This document shows positions 6,024-6,507 of a DNA stretch of 6,507 nt, one piece after another. Each line of letters opens with the position of its first letter. Positions within the stretch are counted from its first letter, which is position 1. Made by a program: the position numbers and the translations under genes. The stretch lies in contig JAKSDB010000183.1 of NCBI GenBank assembly GCA_022360415.1, forward strand, positions 1-6,507, read 5' to 3'. This stretch comes from Chlorobiales bacterium (GTDB lineage Bacteria > Bacteroidota > Chlorobiia > Chlorobiales > Chlorobiaceae). The notes beneath the pieces are model-generated. The model did no database searches, had not been told where the DNA came from, and saw only the letters and a program-made list of their open reading frames with translations.

Positions 6024-6317
6024 ATGTCATTTCAGATTGGAGATCCGGTGATATACAGAAAGCCGAAAAATTCTCCCAGGCCGGGCCCCCGCGCGCGACA
6101 GGTCTATCCCCTTGAGCACGGCGAAACGTACCATTATGTAGTTGATAAATTCTGGAAGGTTATCGGTGTTAATGATGACGACACGGTTGATGTGGTTACC
6201 AGAACAGGAAAAATGCACCGGCTCGAGAAGAACGATCCCAATCTTTACAAGGCGCGCTTTATCAAATATCTGTTCTTCAGGAAAAGGTTTCCCGACCTTG
6301 AGGCAATAGAGCTGTAG
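6024..6317 (+). CDS. Small conserved-looking hypothetical protein (97 aa)
   Basis: This is a 97-residue soluble basic protein with no signal peptide or membrane segment. It opens MSFQIGDPVIYRKPK, a phrase typical of small SH3-like beta barrels. A Pro/Arg-rich loop follows (RPGPRARQVYP), then YHYVVDKFWKVIGV and DTVDVVTRTGKMHRL strands, and a basic aromatic C-terminal part (ARFIKYLFFRKRFP). The wording, with a flow of short strands and conserved-looking Trp, Gly and Arg positions, suggests a real and conserved family, but I cannot name it or its function. The ATG at 6024 is preferred. A TTG at 5928 would extend the frame by 32 residues, but it would lie upstream of the predicted transcription start and before the AGAGGAG site. 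It has its own strong promoter and ends 22 nt before the stop of a convergent frame. An RNA- or protein-binding role is possible by fold but speculative. Confidence 0.8.
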   Translation: MSFQIGDPVIYRKPKNSPRPGPRARQVYPLEHGETYHYVVDKFWKVIGVNDDDTVDVVTRTGKMHRLEKNDPNLYKARFIKYLFFRKRFPDLEAIEL

Positions 6318-6339
6318 ATGATTATTCCATATCTTCTGT

Positions 6340-6507
6340 TTAATCTTCTCCTTCGCCTACAGGCTCAGACCCTGTCCTGAGGTGGTGTACCTCTGTGTCG
6401 AACCACAGAGGTTTTTCATTTCTGAGCATACTGACCACTACCTGAAACTCGGAAGCGTCCTTAAACACCCTGTTTTCTATAAGCTGATTGCTGGAATCAT
6501 ACAGAGC
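6340..6507 (-). CDS. C-terminal end of an unidentified protein (partial)
   Basis: This minus-strand frame is open from the window edge to TAA at 6340-6342 and encodes the last 55 residues of a protein that starts beyond the window. It reads ALYDSSNQLIENRVFKDA, then SEFQVVVSMLRNEKPLWFD, TEVHHLRTG and an acidic end SEPVGEGED. The composition is that of an ordinary soluble protein, with a possible beta-rich segment (FQVVVSML, LWFDTEV) and a short acidic tail. The codons resemble those of its neighbours, and I found no long plus-strand frame competing with it. I do not recognise the family. Coding status is supported only by composition and the open frame, and a plus-strand terminator lies within it. 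It is convergent with the small gene. Confidence 0.6.
   Translation of the reverse strand, partial: ALYDSSNQLIENRVFKDASEFQVVVSMLRNEKPLWFDTEVHHLRTGSEPVGEGED
6389..6416 (+). terminator. Intrinsic terminator after the small gene
   Basis: A perfect 9-bp stem pairs 6389-6397 (ACCTCTGTG) with 6404-6412 (CACAGAGGT), with a 6-nt loop TCGAAC. The second arm runs into five T (6412-6416). It lies 71 nt past the stop of the small gene and would end its transcript and any Get3d readthrough. It falls inside the 3' end of the convergent frame at 6340-6507, where the minus strand shows no T run, so it should act on plus-strand transcripts only. Confidence 0.8.

Noticed and set aside
6318..6380. 20-codon plus-strand frame starting ATG right after the small gene's stop
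   Set aside because: It is very short and hydrophobic, has no ribosome site, and overlaps the convergent minus-strand frame; nothing supports translation.

Overview
The window reads like chromosomal DNA of a diderm (Gram-negative-type) bacterium of moderate GC content. A green sulfur bacterium (Chlorobi) or close relative fits best. The main pointer is a Get3/ArsA-type ATPase with a C-terminal alpha-crystallin-like domain, an architecture (Get3d) associated with photosynthetic lineages. The other genes (a LolA-like periplasmic protein, a predicted outer-membrane barrel and an RlpA lipoprotein) only establish an outer membrane. The taxonomic call is inference and was not tested by any search.

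Layout. Positions 1-3819 hold a plus-strand run of four genes: the 3' end of an ABC-transporter ATPase, an FtsX/MacB-type permease (GTG start, 12 nt downstream), a LolA-like periplasmic protein whose start overlaps the permease stop by 8 nt, and, after a 76-nt gap, a 453-residue protein with a signal peptide and barrel-like sequence. Together they look like an envelope-spanning lipid or lipoprotein transport module: inner-membrane extractor, periplasmic carrier, outer-membrane component. A hairpin with a flanking A/T run at 3818-3857 ends this block and mainly serves as the terminator of the convergent rlpA gene.

Positions 3884-4408 (minus) encode an RlpA-like lipoprotein without a SPOR domain. 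A 280-nt region (4409-4688) separates it from the divergent Get3d-like gene (4689-5882). It carries a good sigma70-type promoter whose -35 box overlaps a CTGT-N8-ACAG palindrome. A second strong promoter-like element (5909-5937) precedes a small conserved-looking gene of unknown function (6024-6317). A clear intrinsic terminator (6389-6416) closes that unit. It lies inside the 3' end of a convergent minus-strand open frame (6340-6507) that runs off the window.

No mobile element, CRISPR array, tRNA or rRNA was seen. The most notable content is the ABC/LolA-like/barrel module with unknown cargo, and the Get3d-type ATPase with its own promoter and possible operator. Neither is proven to be new.
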